Source: an uncultured beta proteobacterium (GTDB lineage: Bacteria; Pseudomonadota; Gammaproteobacteria; Burkholderiales; Burkholderiaceae_E). Taken from it: a DNA stretch of 64,000 nucleotides. The notes below the pieces were generated by a model. It made no database searches. It was given only the letters and a program-made list of their open reading frames with translations, and had not been told where the DNA came from. The position numbers and the translations under genes are program-made. This document shows, in pieces, positions 1 through 9,042 of the stretch (the first letter of the stretch is position 1; each line of letters starts with the position of its first letter). The stretch covers positions 248,001 through 312,000 of the forward strand of contig CAIZNI010000020.1 in assembly GCA_903934295.1 (NCBI GenBank), read 5' to 3'.

Positions 1-574
1 CTGCTCGGCCTGCCGGACCCCGATTCCGATCCGCTATCCGGCGGTCGAGCTGGTCACCGCGGCGCTCAGTGGTCTGGCCATCAGCCACTACGGCCCGACT
101 GCCGCCGGCCTGGGCGCGCTGATCCTGACCTGGTTCCTGGTGTCGCTGGCCTGCATCGACTTCGACACGCAACTGCTGCCCGACAACATGACGCTGCCCC
201 TGCTCTGGCTGGGCCTGAGCTGGAATCTGTTCGGCGTGTGGACACCGATTTCCGGCGCGGTGATCGGGGCCATCGCCGGCTACGGAATCCTCTGGCTGGT
301 GTATTGGGGTTTCAAGCTGGCCACCGGCAAGGAAGGGATGGGCTACGGTGACTTCAAGCTGCTGGCGGCGCTGGGTGCCTGGTTCGGCTGGCAGGCACTG
401 CCCGGCATCATCCTGCTGTCCTCGGTGGTGGGTGCAGTGGTGGGCATCGGGCTGATGGTGCTGGCCCGGCGAGGCCGCGACGTGCCGATGCCGTTCGGGC
501 CGTATCTGGCCGGCGCGGGCCTGATCTCGCTGTACTTCGGCCAACCCATCGCCGCATACTTGGGCCTCGCCTGA
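1..574 (+). CDS. pilD: Type 4 prepilin peptidase/N-methyltransferase, 5' truncated
   Basis: Bifunctional inner-membrane enzyme that cleaves the leader of type IV prepilins and type II secretion pseudopilins and methylates the new N-terminus. The window opens inside the gene, in reading frame 2. The first visible residues form a CxxC pair (CSAC, then CRTP follows), the second half of the four-cysteine zinc motif of the N-terminal domain. The aspartyl protease motifs are both present: a D in [14 protein letters not shown] and the GxGD motif in [11 protein letters not shown]. Several hydrophobic membrane segments follow to the C-terminus. The N-terminal methyltransferase part lies outside the window. 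It sits 16 bp before coaE, the usual arrangement in betaproteobacteria, where pilB-pilC-pilD lead into coaE. Confidence 0.93.
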   Translation, partial: CSACRTPIPIRYPAVELVTAALSGLAISHYGPTAAGLGALILTWFLVSLACIDFDTQLLPDNMTLPLLWLGLSWNLFGVWTPISGAVIGAIAGYGILWLVYWGFKLATGKEGMGYGDFKLLAALGAWFGWQALPGIILLSSVVGAVVGIGLMVLARRGRDVPMPFGPYLAGAGLISLYFGQPIAAYLGLA

Positions 575-590
575 TCACCCGACGATCGCC

Positions 591-1247
591 GTGACCGACC
601 CCCGCTCCGCACCGCTGCCCGCTGCCCATCACGCCGAACCGGGCCCCCCTGCCCTGGTGGTCGGGCTGACCGGCGGCATCGGCAGCGGCAAGACCACCGT
701 CGCCGACCGGTTCGCTGCGCTGGGGGTCACCCTGGTCGACACCGACCTGATCGCCCATGGCCTGACCGGTCCCGGCGGCGCCGCCATGTCTGCGATCGCC
801 TCGACCTTCGGCGACACGGTGATCGCGCCGGACGGCCGGCTCGATCGCGGCGCGATGCGAACGCTCGCCTTCAGCGATCCCGCCGCCCGCAAACGCCTGG
901 AGGCGATCTTGCACCCCCTGATCCGCCAGGAGAGCGAGCGCCAGCTCGCCCGGGCGGACAGCCCCTACGCGATCCTGGTGGTGCCGCTGCTCGTCGAGGG
1001 CGGCAAGCCACGGGACCGGGTCGCGCGCGTGCTGGTGATCGACTGCCTCCCCGAAACCCAGATCGAGCGGGTGATGCACCGCAACTCGCTGCCGCGCGAA
1101 CAGGTGCTGGCGATCCTGGCCGTGCAGGCCTCGCGCGAGCAGCGGCTGGCCGCCGCCGACGACGTGATCGACAACGACGGCCCGCCCGATGATCTGGACC
1201 GGCGTGTCAGGGTCCTGCACGAGCGTTACCTCGCCCTGGCGCGCTGA
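591..1247 (+). CDS. coaE: Dephospho-CoA kinase
   Basis: Cytoplasmic enzyme of the last CoA step: dephospho-CoA + ATP gives CoA + ADP. The P-loop GGIGSGKTT lies near residue 28, followed by the family's VDTD motif (LVDTDLIAH). The start is a GTG giving 218 aa, with about 20 residues ahead of the conserved VVGLTGGIG strand. No other start gives a shorter protein that keeps this strand. The gene is placed between pilD and zapD and is probably cotranscribed with both; the gap to zapD is 87 bp. Another CoA gene, coaD, lies at 46.7 kb but is not linked by operon. Confidence 0.96.
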   Translation: MTDPRSAPLPAAHHAEPGPPALVVGLTGGIGSGKTTVADRFAALGVTLVDTDLIAHGLTGPGGAAMSAIASTFGDTVIAPDGRLDRGAMRTLAFSDPAARKRLEAILHPLIRQESERQLARADSPYAILVVPLLVEGGKPRDRVARVLVIDCLPETQIERVMHRNSLPREQVLAILAVQASREQRLAAADDVIDNDGPPDDLDRRVRVLHERYLALAR

Positions 1248-1334
1248 GGTGGCCGGCCGGTTTGTCATTCGAACCGGTTTGCTTCAAAATCGTCGCGTCA
1301 GCGGGATGGCCCGCGGTCATGCTGGCCACTCGGT

Positions 1335-2090
1335 TTGATCCTCTACGAATACCCCCTCAACGAACGCGTCCGGACCCTGCTCCGGCTGGAGGACCTGTTC
1401 GAGCGGCTGGACCTGTTCTCGGCGCGCGATGAGGCGGTCGACCACCAGGTCGCCCTGAGCACGCTGTTCGACATCCTGGACATCTCCGCGCGTGCCGACC
1501 TGAAATCCGACCTGCTCCAGGAACTCGACCGGCAGCGCCAGACCCTGACCCAGTTCCGCAACAACCCGGACGTCTCGGCGCCGGCGCTCGATCTGATCCT
1601 GAAGAAGATCGAACTGGCCTGGGGGGCGCTGAGCGCCCTGACCGGCAAGACCGGCCAGCACCTGCGCGACAACGAATGGCTGATGAGCATCCGCAGCCGC
1701 ACCATCATCGCCGGCGGCGCCTGCGAGTTCGATCTGCCCTCGTACTACGCCTGGCAGCACCGCGCCGCCGATGTGCGCCGGCGCGACATCGGTGTCTGGT
1801 CGGCGCCGTTTCGCCCGATCTACGACAGCCTGTCGATCATCCTGCGGCTGTTGCGCGAAAGCGCGCAGCGCTCCTCGCACTCGGCCCAGCAGGGCAGCTA
1901 TCAGCAGCCGCTGGGCGGCAAGACCTACCAGATGGTTCAGGTTCGGCTCGACGCCACCACCGGCGCCATCCCCGAGATCAGCGCCAACAAGTACCTGCTG
2001 TGGATCCGGTTCACGCTGCAGGACGGCGACCTGCGCCCGCGCCCCTTCGAAGGCAGCGTGGCCTTCGATCTGGGCCTTTGCAATCTCTGA
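1335..2090 (+). CDS. zapD: Cell division protein ZapD (FtsZ-bundling)
   Basis: ZapD (DUF1342) binds the FtsZ C-terminus and cross-links protofilaments in the Z ring. The protein of 251 aa begins ILYEYPLNERVRTLLRLEDL, the conserved start of the family, which fixes an unusual TTG start codon. The nearest ATG (1319) is out of frame and no other in-frame start is present upstream. Conserved segments include the WGALSALTG region and the C-terminal IRF motif near the end. It lies between coaE and yacG, with a 16-bp gap to yacG, so the three are likely one transcript. Confidence 0.94.
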   Translation: MILYEYPLNERVRTLLRLEDLFERLDLFSARDEAVDHQVALSTLFDILDISARADLKSDLLQELDRQRQTLTQFRNNPDVSAPALDLILKKIELAWGALSALTGKTGQHLRDNEWLMSIRSRTIIAGGACEFDLPSYYAWQHRAADVRRRDIGVWSAPFRPIYDSLSIILRLLRESAQRSSHSAQQGSYQQPLGGKTYQMVQVRLDATTGAIPEISANKYLLWIRFTLQDGDLRPRPFEGSVAFDLGLCNL

Positions 2091-2106
2091 ACGACCGGAG
2101 CCCCCC

Positions 2107-2343
2107 TTGACCGCCGAGTCCCCTGTCCGCCAGGTGCCCTGCCCGGGCTGCCGTCGACCGGCCGCCTTCACGCCGGAGAACCGCTGGCGACCCTTCTGCT
2201 CGGAACGCTGCAAGACCGGCGACCTGGGCGCGTGGGCCTCGAATGCCTATGTCATCGAGGGCCCGCCGATCGACGAATCGTCCGACCAGATGGCGGGCCC
2301 GGACACCTACCCGGCACCGACCCACCCGCCCGGCCGGGCCTGA
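2107..2343 (+). CDS. yacG: DNA gyrase inhibitor / zinc protein YacG
   Basis: Small zinc-binding protein (78 aa); in E. coli the family member binds GyrB and inhibits gyrase. The zinc ligands are visible as CPGC near residue 12 and CSERC after the RPFCSERCK motif, followed by the conserved DLGAWASNAYVIEG. The start is a TTG at 2107 (TAESPVRQVPCPGC); upstream in this frame lies only antisense-like sequence inside zapD. The acidic and proline-rich tail is typical. It ends 5 bp from the convergent mutT stop, so it closes the pilD-coaE-zapD-yacG run. Confidence 0.92.
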   Translation: MTAESPVRQVPCPGCRRPAAFTPENRWRPFCSERCKTGDLGAWASNAYVIEGPPIDESSDQMAGPDTYPAPTHPPGRA

Positions 2344-2347
2344 GTCC

Positions 2348-3229
2348 TCAGCCGGCGGTCTGCGCCAGCCCGTGCGCGCCCAGCCCGATGGCCTGGCGCA
2401 GCGACACCGACGGGTCTTCCAGGTAGAGCGGCAGCCGCGTCTGCGGATCGCAGCGCGGCGAAATCACCAGATCCAGACCGAGGGCCGCCGCCAGCGCGAC
2501 ATCCTCGGCGGTCTCGCAGCGGGCCGCGCACAGGGCAACATCGGGCCGCTGGCTGGCCGTCCGCAGATCGGCCGTCTCCAGCAGCAGGCCACCCGCCGAC
2601 CGGGCCAGGGCCTCGGGGTGTCGCGACGACACCAGCCAGCGTGTGCCCGTGGCGGCGAACCGGCGCCGGGCCGCGTCGAGCGCAGCGGACAGTTCGGCTG
2701 ACGACAGACCGGGCGCCTCGAACACCTGCAGCGGCGCGGCGGCTTCCAAACGGCTCGACGCATCGGGCACGTCGCCCGACGGAGGCGGATCAGCCGGTGC
2801 CGGGGACCGCCAGCACCCGATCACCGACGGCAGCGCGAGCCAGGCGAACACCGGCTCGGAAGCGGGCAGCAGGGGCGACACCCGGGGCCCCTCGAGTGCC
2901 TGCCAGCCGAACGCCTGATTCTCGCGCGACCGGGGTTCGCCGGAAAAGTTACCCCATTGACCGAAGATGCGCCGGAAATGCAGGCGTACCCGCGCATGGG
3001 GATAGACGAACTCGCGCACCAGCCAGGGGTGCGACGCCACCACGATCAGGCCGAGTTCCTCGTTCAGTTCCCGGGCGAGCGCCTGCGCGACCGACTCGCC
3101 GGCTTCGATCTTGCCGCCCGGAAACTCCCACCAGCCGGCATACGCCTTACCCGCCGGACGCTGGCCCAGCAGCACCTGGCCATCGGCGCGGATCACCACC
3201 CCGACCGCGACCTCCAGCCAGGGGCTCAC
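2348..3229 (-). CDS. mutT: Nudix hydrolase (MutT-type) fused to a ThiE-like domain
   Basis: Residues 1-130 are a Nudix domain with the full box from [23 protein letters not shown] (G, E-AREL-x-EE-x-G), as in 8-oxo-dGTP diphosphatases that cleanse the nucleotide pool. Residues 165-293 resemble a shortened thiamine-phosphate-synthase TIM-barrel fold ([27 protein letters not shown]). It looks degenerate, so a real ThiE activity is doubtful. Nudix-TPS-like fusions are known in betaproteobacteria beside argJ. The start is GTG at 3229 and overlaps the TGA of the preceding ATPase gene, so the two are translationally coupled. The order argJ-ATPase-mutT is transcribed leftward. Confidence 0.88.
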   Translation of the reverse strand: MSPWLEVAVGVVIRADGQVLLGQRPAGKAYAGWWEFPGGKIEAGESVAQALARELNEELGLIVVASHPWLVREFVYPHARVRLHFRRIFGQWGNFSGEPRSRENQAFGWQALEGPRVSPLLPASEPVFAWLALPSVIGCWRSPAPADPPPSGDVPDASSRLEAAAPLQVFEAPGLSSAELSAALDAARRRFAATGTRWLVSSRHPEALARSAGGLLLETADLRTASQRPDVALCAARCETAEDVALAAALGLDLVISPRCDPQTRLPLYLEDPSVSLRQAIGLGAHGLAQTAG

Positions 3230-4119
3230 GGACGCAGCCGGGCCCGGCGCGGATGGCGGCCCGCCCAGTCGCGGGCGAACTGCCAGGCCACCCGCCCGGA
3301 CCGCGACCCGCGCTCCAGCGCGAAGCGCAGCGCATCACCGCGCGCGCGCTCGACATCGGCCGGCGCACAGCCGAACGATCCGAGCCAGTGGGCGACGATG
3401 GCCAGATAGTCGTCCTGGCGAAACGGATAGAACGACACCCACAGGCCGAAGCGCTCGGACAGCGAGATCTTTTCTTCGACCCGTTCGCCAGGATGGATCT
3501 CGCCGTCTTCCTGATGCTTGGCATCGAGGTTCTCGGCCATGGTCTCGGGCATCAGGTGACGCCGGTTCGAGGTCGCGTAGATGAGCACGTTCTCGGACTG
3601 CGCCGACACCGACCCGTCGAGCGCCACTTTCAGCGCCTTGTAGCCGGCCTCGCCCTCCTCGAAGGACAGGTCGTCGCAGAAGACGATGAAGCGCTCCTTG
3701 CGGCCGGAGACGAGTTCGACGATGTCGGGCAGATCGACCAGGTCATCCTTGTCGACCTCGATCAGGCGCAGGCCGCGGGCGCTGAAGGCGTTCAGGCAGG
3801 CCTTGATCAGCGAGGACTTGCCGGTGCCGCGCGAGCCGGTCAGCAGCACGTTGTTGGCCGGCAGGCCGCGCACGAACTGGCGCGTGTTGCGCTCGATCTG
3901 CTCTTTCTGGTCGTCGATGTGCTTGAGGTCGTCCAGGCCCAGCGGCGAGAGCTGGCGCACCGGCTGCAGCCACGACTGCACACCGAGCCCGGTGGCGCGG
4001 CGCCGCCACCGGAAGGCGATCGCGCTGTTCCAGTCGGGCTCGGCGACGGCTGGCAGGAGGGTTTCGAGGCGCGCGAGCATCGACTCGGCGCGCTGGATGA
4101 GCAAGGTCAGATCGGACAT
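3226..4119 (-). CDS. AAA-type ATP-binding protein (DUF815 family)
   Basis: Cytoplasmic P-loop ATPase of 297 aa, function unknown. Walker A is GSRGTGKSS near residue 94 and Walker B is [10 protein letters not shown] near residue 144, with a sensor-like [11 protein letters not shown]. The N-terminal 60 residues are helical and contain LLIQRAE. The family is almost always found between argJ and mutT in betaproteobacteria, as here: 12 bp after argJ and overlapping mutT by 4 bp. The neighbourhood alone does not reveal a substrate. Confidence 0.85.
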   Translation of the reverse strand: MSDLTLLIQRAESMLARLETLLPAVAEPDWNSAIAFRWRRRATGLGVQSWLQPVRQLSPLGLDDLKHIDDQKEQIERNTRQFVRGLPANNVLLTGSRGTGKSSLIKACLNAFSARGLRLIEVDKDDLVDLPDIVELVSGRKERFIVFCDDLSFEEGEAGYKALKVALDGSVSAQSENVLIYATSNRRHLMPETMAENLDAKHQEDGEIHPGERVEEKISLSERFGLWVSFYPFRQDDYLAIVAHWLGSFGCAPADVERARGDALRFALERGSRSGRVAWQFARDWAGRHPRRARLRP

Positions 4120-4131
4120 GGGGCGGCGGCT

Positions 4132-5364
4132 TCAGGAGCGGTAATCGGCGTTGATGGAGACATAGTCGTGCGAGAGGTCGCAGGTCCAGACGGTGGTGGC
4201 GGCCGGGCCGCGGTTGAGCACGACCCGGACGGTGATCTCGGACTGCTGCATCACCCGCTGGCCCTGTTCCTCGCGGTAGTCGGGATGGCGTCCGCCCGCG
4301 GTGGCCACCGCCACATCGTCCAGGAAGAGGTCGACGTGGTCGACATCGAGGTCATCGATGCCGGCATAGCCGACCGCGCACAGGATGCGACCCAGGTTGG
4401 GGTCGGAGGCGAAGAATGCGGTCTTCACCAGCGGCGAATGCGCGATCGCATAGGCGACCGCCGCGGCCTCGGCCGGGTCGCGGGCCGCCTGTACCTGCAC
4501 CGTGATGAACTTGGTCGCGCCTTCGCCGTCGCGCACGATCGCCTGGGCCAGTTCGAGCGCCACCGAGGTGATCAGCGCCTTCAGTTCGGCGGCGCCCGGG
4601 TCGGCGTCGCCGGCGATGCGCAAGGCCGCCGCGCCGCTGGCGGCCAGGATGAAGGAATCGTTGGTGGAGGTGTCGCCGTCGATGGTGATGCGGTTGAAAC
4701 TCGCATCGGCGGCGTCGCGCACCCACTGCTGCAGCAACGCCGGGGCGACCTGCGCATCGGTGGCGACGAAGCCGAGCATGGTTGCCATGTTCGGGCGGAT
4801 CATGCCGGCGCCCTTCGAGATGCCGTTGACGGTGATCGGCACGCCGGCGATGACGGCGCGCCGCGACACCGCCTTGGGCAAGGTGTCGGTGGTCATGATC
4901 GCCTCGGCCGCCTCCGCCCAGCCGGCCGGCCGGCAATCGGCCAGCGCCACCGGCAGCCCGGCGATCAGGCGGTCCATCGGCAGGGGCTCGAGAATCACCC
5001 CGGTGGAAAAGGGCAGCACCTGGGCGGGCTGGCAGCCCATCAGCGCAGCCAGTTCGGCACAGGTCGCGCGCGCATCGGCCAGGCCACCCGCACCGGTGCC
5101 CGCATTGGCGCAGCCGGTGTTGACCACCAGGGCGCGAATGGCGGCACCGCCCTCGCCCGCCAGGTGATCGCGACAGACCCGGACCGGCGCGGCGCAGAAC
5201 CGGTTGCGGGTGAACACGCCCGCGGCGGCGGCGCCGGCGGCCAGCCGGATCACCAGGACATCGCGCCGGCCGGGCTTGCGGATGTGGGCGCGCGCGGTAC
5301 CGAGCTCGACACCGGCAACCGGGTGGAGGTCGGCGGGATCGGACACTCGCAGGTTCACTGCCAT
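4132..5364 (-). CDS. argJ: Bifunctional ornithine acetyltransferase / N-acetylglutamate synthase
   Basis: ArgJ recycles the acetyl group in arginine synthesis, moving it from N-acetylornithine to glutamate, and in the bifunctional form also uses acetyl-CoA. The 410-aa precursor cleaves itself before the catalytic threonine in the motif [14 protein letters not shown], giving alpha and beta chains. Other family hallmarks are NTGCANAGTG (oxyanion region), [10 protein letters not shown], and the C-terminal [21 protein letters not shown] start at 5364. It leads the leftward argJ-ATPase-mutT unit. secA, which often precedes argJ in this order, is not here; a 5'-nucleotidase gene takes that place. 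Confidence 0.97.
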   Translation of the reverse strand: MAVNLRVSDPADLHPVAGVELGTARAHIRKPGRRDVLVIRLAAGAAAAGVFTRNRFCAAPVRVCRDHLAGEGGAAIRALVVNTGCANAGTGAGGLADARATCAELAALMGCQPAQVLPFSTGVILEPLPMDRLIAGLPVALADCRPAGWAEAAEAIMTTDTLPKAVSRRAVIAGVPITVNGISKGAGMIRPNMATMLGFVATDAQVAPALLQQWVRDAADASFNRITIDGDTSTNDSFILAASGAAALRIAGDADPGAAELKALITSVALELAQAIVRDGEGATKFITVQVQAARDPAEAAAVAYAIAHSPLVKTAFFASDPNLGRILCAVGYAGIDDLDVDHVDLFLDDVAVATAGGRHPDYREEQGQRVMQQSEITVRVVLNRGPAATTVWTCDLSHDYVSINADYRS

Positions 5365-5415
5365 GGGAATCCTTTGACGGAGGGCTTTCGAATCAAGCCG
5401 GCATTCTAGAGCCAG

Positions 5416-6333
5416 TCAGTCGAGCCGATTGGCGATGCCGCTGGGCACATGGCCGGTCGGGCCCGCCTGCGCCGCCGACTCGCAGTGCCGGGTCTGGTCA
5501 TCGAAATAGAAATCGGGCTCGAACTGCTGGAGAAACGGTCCCTTGTCCAGGCCGCCCAGGAACATCGCCTCGTCGACCTCCAGGCCCCAGTCCATCAGGG
5601 TGCGGATCGCGCGTTCGTGGGCCGGCGCGCTGCGCGCGGTGACCAGCGCGGTGCGGATGCGCATGCCGGCGCTGCTACCGCCTTTTTGCAGCGCGTGGAG
5701 CGCCATCAGCAGCGGCATGAACGGTCCGGAAGGCAGCGGCCGCTGGGCGTGGGTCTCCTCGTGCCGCTGGAAGGCGTCCAGCCCGTCGGCCTGGAAGACG
5801 CGCTCGGACTCGTCGGAGAACAGGACCGCATCGCCGTCGAAGGCGATGCGGATCTCGTCGGGATGCGACTGCGACGCCTGCACCGAATCGGAAAAGACCC
5901 GGGCCGCCGGGAAGCCGGCATCGAGCGCCGCCCGGACGTCGTCGCTGTTGGCCGACAGGAACAGGTTCGCCTTGAGCGGCGCCAGATACGGCCAGGGGTC
6001 GCGCCCGCGGGTGAAGACGCCGCGCTCCAGCCGCAGGCCGGCGTGGCGCGCCGAGCGGAACACGCGCAGGCCGCTGACCGGGTCATTGCGCGACACCACC
6101 ACCACCTCGACCAGTCGGCGCGCCGGATCGAGGTCGGGGGCGTCGAAGGCGAGCAGTTTCCGCACCAGCGCGCCGGCCACGCCGGGCCGTGCCGGCAGCT
6201 CGAGCCGCTCGCGCTGCATGGCCATGTAAGCCGCGTCGTCGCCGCTCTCGAACACCCGGTTCTCGGCCTCGAAGTCGAACACCGCGCGTGACGAGATCGC
6301 CACCACCAGCTTGCCATCGAGGGTAACCGCCAT
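5416..6333 (-). CDS. Cytosolic 5'-nucleotidase
   Basis: Member of the 5'-nucleotidase family (Pfam 5_nucleotid-like, cN-I type), which dephosphorylates nucleoside monophosphates. Visible hallmarks are the N-terminal VAISSRAVFDFEAENRVFE with DxE positions, FLSANSDDVRAAL, RIAFDGDAVLFSDESERVF (HAD-type DxD), and a C-terminal FYFDDQTRHCE. The family start MAVTLDGKLVVAISSRA gives an ATG at 6333 and 305 aa. A longer reading to 6453 would run into the start of the divergent gene at 6383 and adds no conserved sequence. It is transcribed away from the MaoC-Pta operon with about 50 bp between starts. Confidence 0.85.
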   Translation of the reverse strand: MAVTLDGKLVVAISSRAVFDFEAENRVFESGDDAAYMAMQRERLELPARPGVAGALVRKLLAFDAPDLDPARRLVEVVVVSRNDPVSGLRVFRSARHAGLRLERGVFTRGRDPWPYLAPLKANLFLSANSDDVRAALDAGFPAARVFSDSVQASQSHPDEIRIAFDGDAVLFSDESERVFQADGLDAFQRHEETHAQRPLPSGPFMPLLMALHALQKGGSSAGMRIRTALVTARSAPAHERAIRTLMDWGLEVDEAMFLGGLDKGPFLQQFEPDFYFDDQTRHCESAAQAGPTGHVPSGIANRLD

Positions 6334-6382
6334 CTGCGCACTCGCTGCTGAACATCGATCGGGCAATGATAGCCTTGTGCCC

Positions 6383-7786
6383 ATGACGATCGAGAACCGG
6401 CTCTTCGACGAGATCCAGCCCGGCGACACCGCCCGGGCCAGCCGGGTCTGCACCGAGGATGATCTGGTGGTGTTTGCCCATGCCTCGGGCAGCCTGAACC
6501 CGCTGCACCTGCCGGGTCAGGACTTCGACGGCGACCCCAGCACGCCCACGCAGGCGCCCGCGATGTGGGTGGGTTCGCTGGTCTCGCAGGTGATCGGCAA
6601 CCAGTTGCCCGGACCGGGCGCCGAGCATCGGACGCAGTCGTTCACCTTCCACCGCGCGGTGTCGGCGGGCGATGCCCTGGTGATCTCGGTGCGGGTGCTC
6701 GAAAAGCGCGAGCCGCGACTGCTGGTGCTCCAGACCCAGGTGTCGCTGGCCAGCGGCGAGCGGGTCGCCGACGGGGTCGCGGAAGTCTTCACCCCGCTGG
6801 AAAAGCGCGTCTATCCGCACCTGGCGGCGCCGGCGCTCTCGGTGGTGCACCACCGCCATGCCGAGCGTCTGCTGGCCGCCTGCCAGGGGCTGGCCGCACT
6901 GACCACCGCGGTGGTGATGCCCCACGACCGCGACTCGCTGGAAGGCGCGCTGCTGGCCGCGCAGGCCGGCCTGATCGTGCCGGTGCTGGTGGGCGACCCC
7001 GCCGTCCTGAACGCACTGGCCGCGCAGCTCGGGCTCAGCCTGGCCGGCATCGAGGTGGTCGCCGCCGACACGCCAGCCCATTGCGCGAGCGAAGCGGCGG
7101 GACTCGCCCGCAATGGGCGGGTGCAGGCCCTGATGAAAGGGTCGCTGCACTCCGATGTGCTGCTGGCCCAGGTGGTGGCGCGCGAATCGGCGCTGCGCGG
7201 CGAACGCCGCCTGAGCCATGTGTTCGTGCTGGACACCCCGGGGCTCGACCACCTGCTGCTGATCTCGGACGCGGCGATCAACATCGCCCCCGACCTGATG
7301 ACCAAAGCCGACATCGTGCGCAACGCGATCGACCTGGCGCGGGCCTGCGGCATCGCCCGCCCGCGGGTGGGCATCCTGTCGGCGGTCGAGACCATCAACC
7401 CGAACATCCCCTCCACGCTGGACGCGGCGATCCTGTCCAAGATGGCCGAGCGCGGCCAGATCGAGGGCGGCATCGTCGACGGACCGCTGGCGATGGACAA
7501 CGCGATCGACATCGACGCGGCGCGCTCCAAGGGCATCCGCTCGCTGGTGGCAGGCCGGGCCGAAGTCCTGATCGCGCCCAATCTGGAAGCCGGCAACCTG
7601 CTGGCCAAGGAACTGAGCTTCCTGTCCCATGCGCAGTCGGCCGGACTGGTGATGGGCGCGCGCGTGCCGGTGATGCTGACGAGCCGCGCCGATGGCGCGC
7701 CGGCGCGGCTGCTGTCGTGCGCGCTGGCGGTGCTGCTGGCGCACTGGCAGCGCACCGGCACCAGCGCGGTCACCACGGCACCGTGA
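6383..7786 (+). CDS. MaoC-like hydratase domain fused to phosphate acetyl/butyryltransferase
   Basis: Two-domain enzyme of 467 aa. Residues 1-150 form a MaoC hot-dog domain (VFAHASGSLNPLHLP, an R-hydratase-type motif). Residues 160-467 form a phosphate acyltransferase of the Pta/Ptb family (MPHDRDSLEGALLAAQAGLIVPVLVG, VFVLDTPGL, IVDGPLAMDNAID, SRADG near the C-terminus). Pta converts acyl-CoA + Pi to acyl phosphate. The ATG at 6383 is chosen because it begins MTIENRLFDEIQPGD and clears the divergent nucleotidase start. Its stop overlaps the GTG of the kinase gene (GTGA), so acyl phosphate is probably handed directly to that kinase. Confidence 0.88.
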   Translation: MTIENRLFDEIQPGDTARASRVCTEDDLVVFAHASGSLNPLHLPGQDFDGDPSTPTQAPAMWVGSLVSQVIGNQLPGPGAEHRTQSFTFHRAVSAGDALVISVRVLEKREPRLLVLQTQVSLASGERVADGVAEVFTPLEKRVYPHLAAPALSVVHHRHAERLLAACQGLAALTTAVVMPHDRDSLEGALLAAQAGLIVPVLVGDPAVLNALAAQLGLSLAGIEVVAADTPAHCASEAAGLARNGRVQALMKGSLHSDVLLAQVVARESALRGERRLSHVFVLDTPGLDHLLLISDAAINIAPDLMTKADIVRNAIDLARACGIARPRVGILSAVETINPNIPSTLDAAILSKMAERGQIEGGIVDGPLAMDNAIDIDAARSKGIRSLVAGRAEVLIAPNLEAGNLLAKELSFLSHAQSAGLVMGARVPVMLTSRADGAPARLLSCALAVLLAHWQRTGTSAVTTAP

Positions 7787-9042
7787 GTCTGCTCACGCTG
7801 AACGCCGGCTCGTCGTCGCTGAAGTTCGCGCTGTTTCCCGACGACGGCGACGACGCGCCGGCGCTGCTGTCCGGCATGATCGAGGGGCTGGGCACGCGAG
7901 CGCGACTGCTGGTCACGCACACGAACGGCACGCAGCGGGTCGATGAGCCGCTCGCGCCGGCGGGCGACACCGATTCACACGAAGCCCGCGGGCGCGCGCC
8001 ATCGGCAGGCGCCCGGTCGATGGTGAACGACACCGACGAGGCGCTGGCGCTGGTGCTCGCGCGGCTGCCGGAATGGACGGCGGGCGAAGCGATTCGCGCG
8101 ATCGGTCACCGGGTGGTGCATGGCGGGATCCGGTACACGGCCCCGGCGCTGATCGACGATCGGGTGCTCGCCGACCTGAATGCCCTCACCGCACTGGCGC
8201 CGCTGCACCAGCCGTTCAACCTGCGCGCCATCGCCGCGGCGCAGCGCCGCTTTCCGGGCGTGCCGCAGGTCGCCTGCTTCGACACCGCGTTTCATCGCGG
8301 CCACGCCTTCGTCCACGACGCCTTCGCCCTGCCCCGGGAGCTGCACGAGGCCGGCGTGCGGCGCTACGGCTTTCACGGTCTGTCCTACGAGTTCATCGCG
8401 GGGCAACTGCGGGCGCTGGACCCGGCAGCCCATCAGGGTCGAGTGGTGGTCGCGCACCTGGGCAGCGGCGCCTCGCTGTGCGCGCTGCACGAGGGCCGCT
8501 CACTTGCATCGTCAATGGGCTTCAGCGCGCTGGACGGTCTGCCGATGGGCACCCGGCCCGGCCAGCTCGATGCCGGCGTGCTGCTGTGGCTGATGACCGA
8601 GCGGCAGATGGACGCGGCCGCCCTCACCGACCTGCTGTATCGCCGCAGCGGCCTGGCCGGCCTGTCGGGAATGGGTGGCGACATGCGCACGCTGCAGGCC
8701 AGCACCGAGCCAGCCGCGCGCGAGGCGGTCGACTATTTCATCGCCCGGCTGCGCGAGCAGATCGGCGCGATGGCCGCCGCGCTGGGCGGCATCGACGCGC
8801 TGGTGTTCACCGCCGGGATCGGTGAACACGACCCGATCATCCGCGCGCGAACGATCGCCGGCCTGGGCTTTCTCGGGCTGGCGCTGGACGACGAGGCCAA
8901 CGCAGGGCACGGCCGCACACACGGCGGCCGGATCTCGCCGCCGCACGCAACCGCGCGCGTTTGGGTAATCCCCACCAGCGAGGAACAGGTGATCGCGCGT
9001 CATCTGCGGGCGGTGCTGGACAGGGGCGACGATGGGCACTGA
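7783..9042 (+). CDS. ackA: Acetate/short-chain acyl kinase
   Basis: Converts acyl phosphate + ADP to the acid + ATP, conserving energy from the Pta-type enzyme upstream. The protein of 419 aa starts with a GTG and reads SLLTLNAGSSSLKFALF, the acetate kinase signature 1. RVVHGG, the catalytic region FDTAFH, the nucleotide-binding GSGASLCAL and MGTRPGQLDAGVL, and FTAGIGEHDPIIR follow in order. The GTG overlaps the stop of the MaoC-Pta gene by 4 bp. The C-terminus overlaps the next MFS gene by 11 bp, so the three form a tight operon. Substrate could be acetate, propionate or butyrate. Confidence 0.93.
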   Translation: MSLLTLNAGSSSLKFALFPDDGDDAPALLSGMIEGLGTRARLLVTHTNGTQRVDEPLAPAGDTDSHEARGRAPSAGARSMVNDTDEALALVLARLPEWTAGEAIRAIGHRVVHGGIRYTAPALIDDRVLADLNALTALAPLHQPFNLRAIAAAQRRFPGVPQVACFDTAFHRGHAFVHDAFALPRELHEAGVRRYGFHGLSYEFIAGQLRALDPAAHQGRVVVAHLGSGASLCALHEGRSLASSMGFSALDGLPMGTRPGQLDAGVLLWLMTERQMDAAALTDLLYRRSGLAGLSGMGGDMRTLQASTEPAAREAVDYFIARLREQIGAMAAALGGIDALVFTAGIGEHDPIIRARTIAGLGFLGLALDDEANAGHGRTHGGRISPPHATARVWVIPTSEEQVIARHLRAVLDRGDDGH

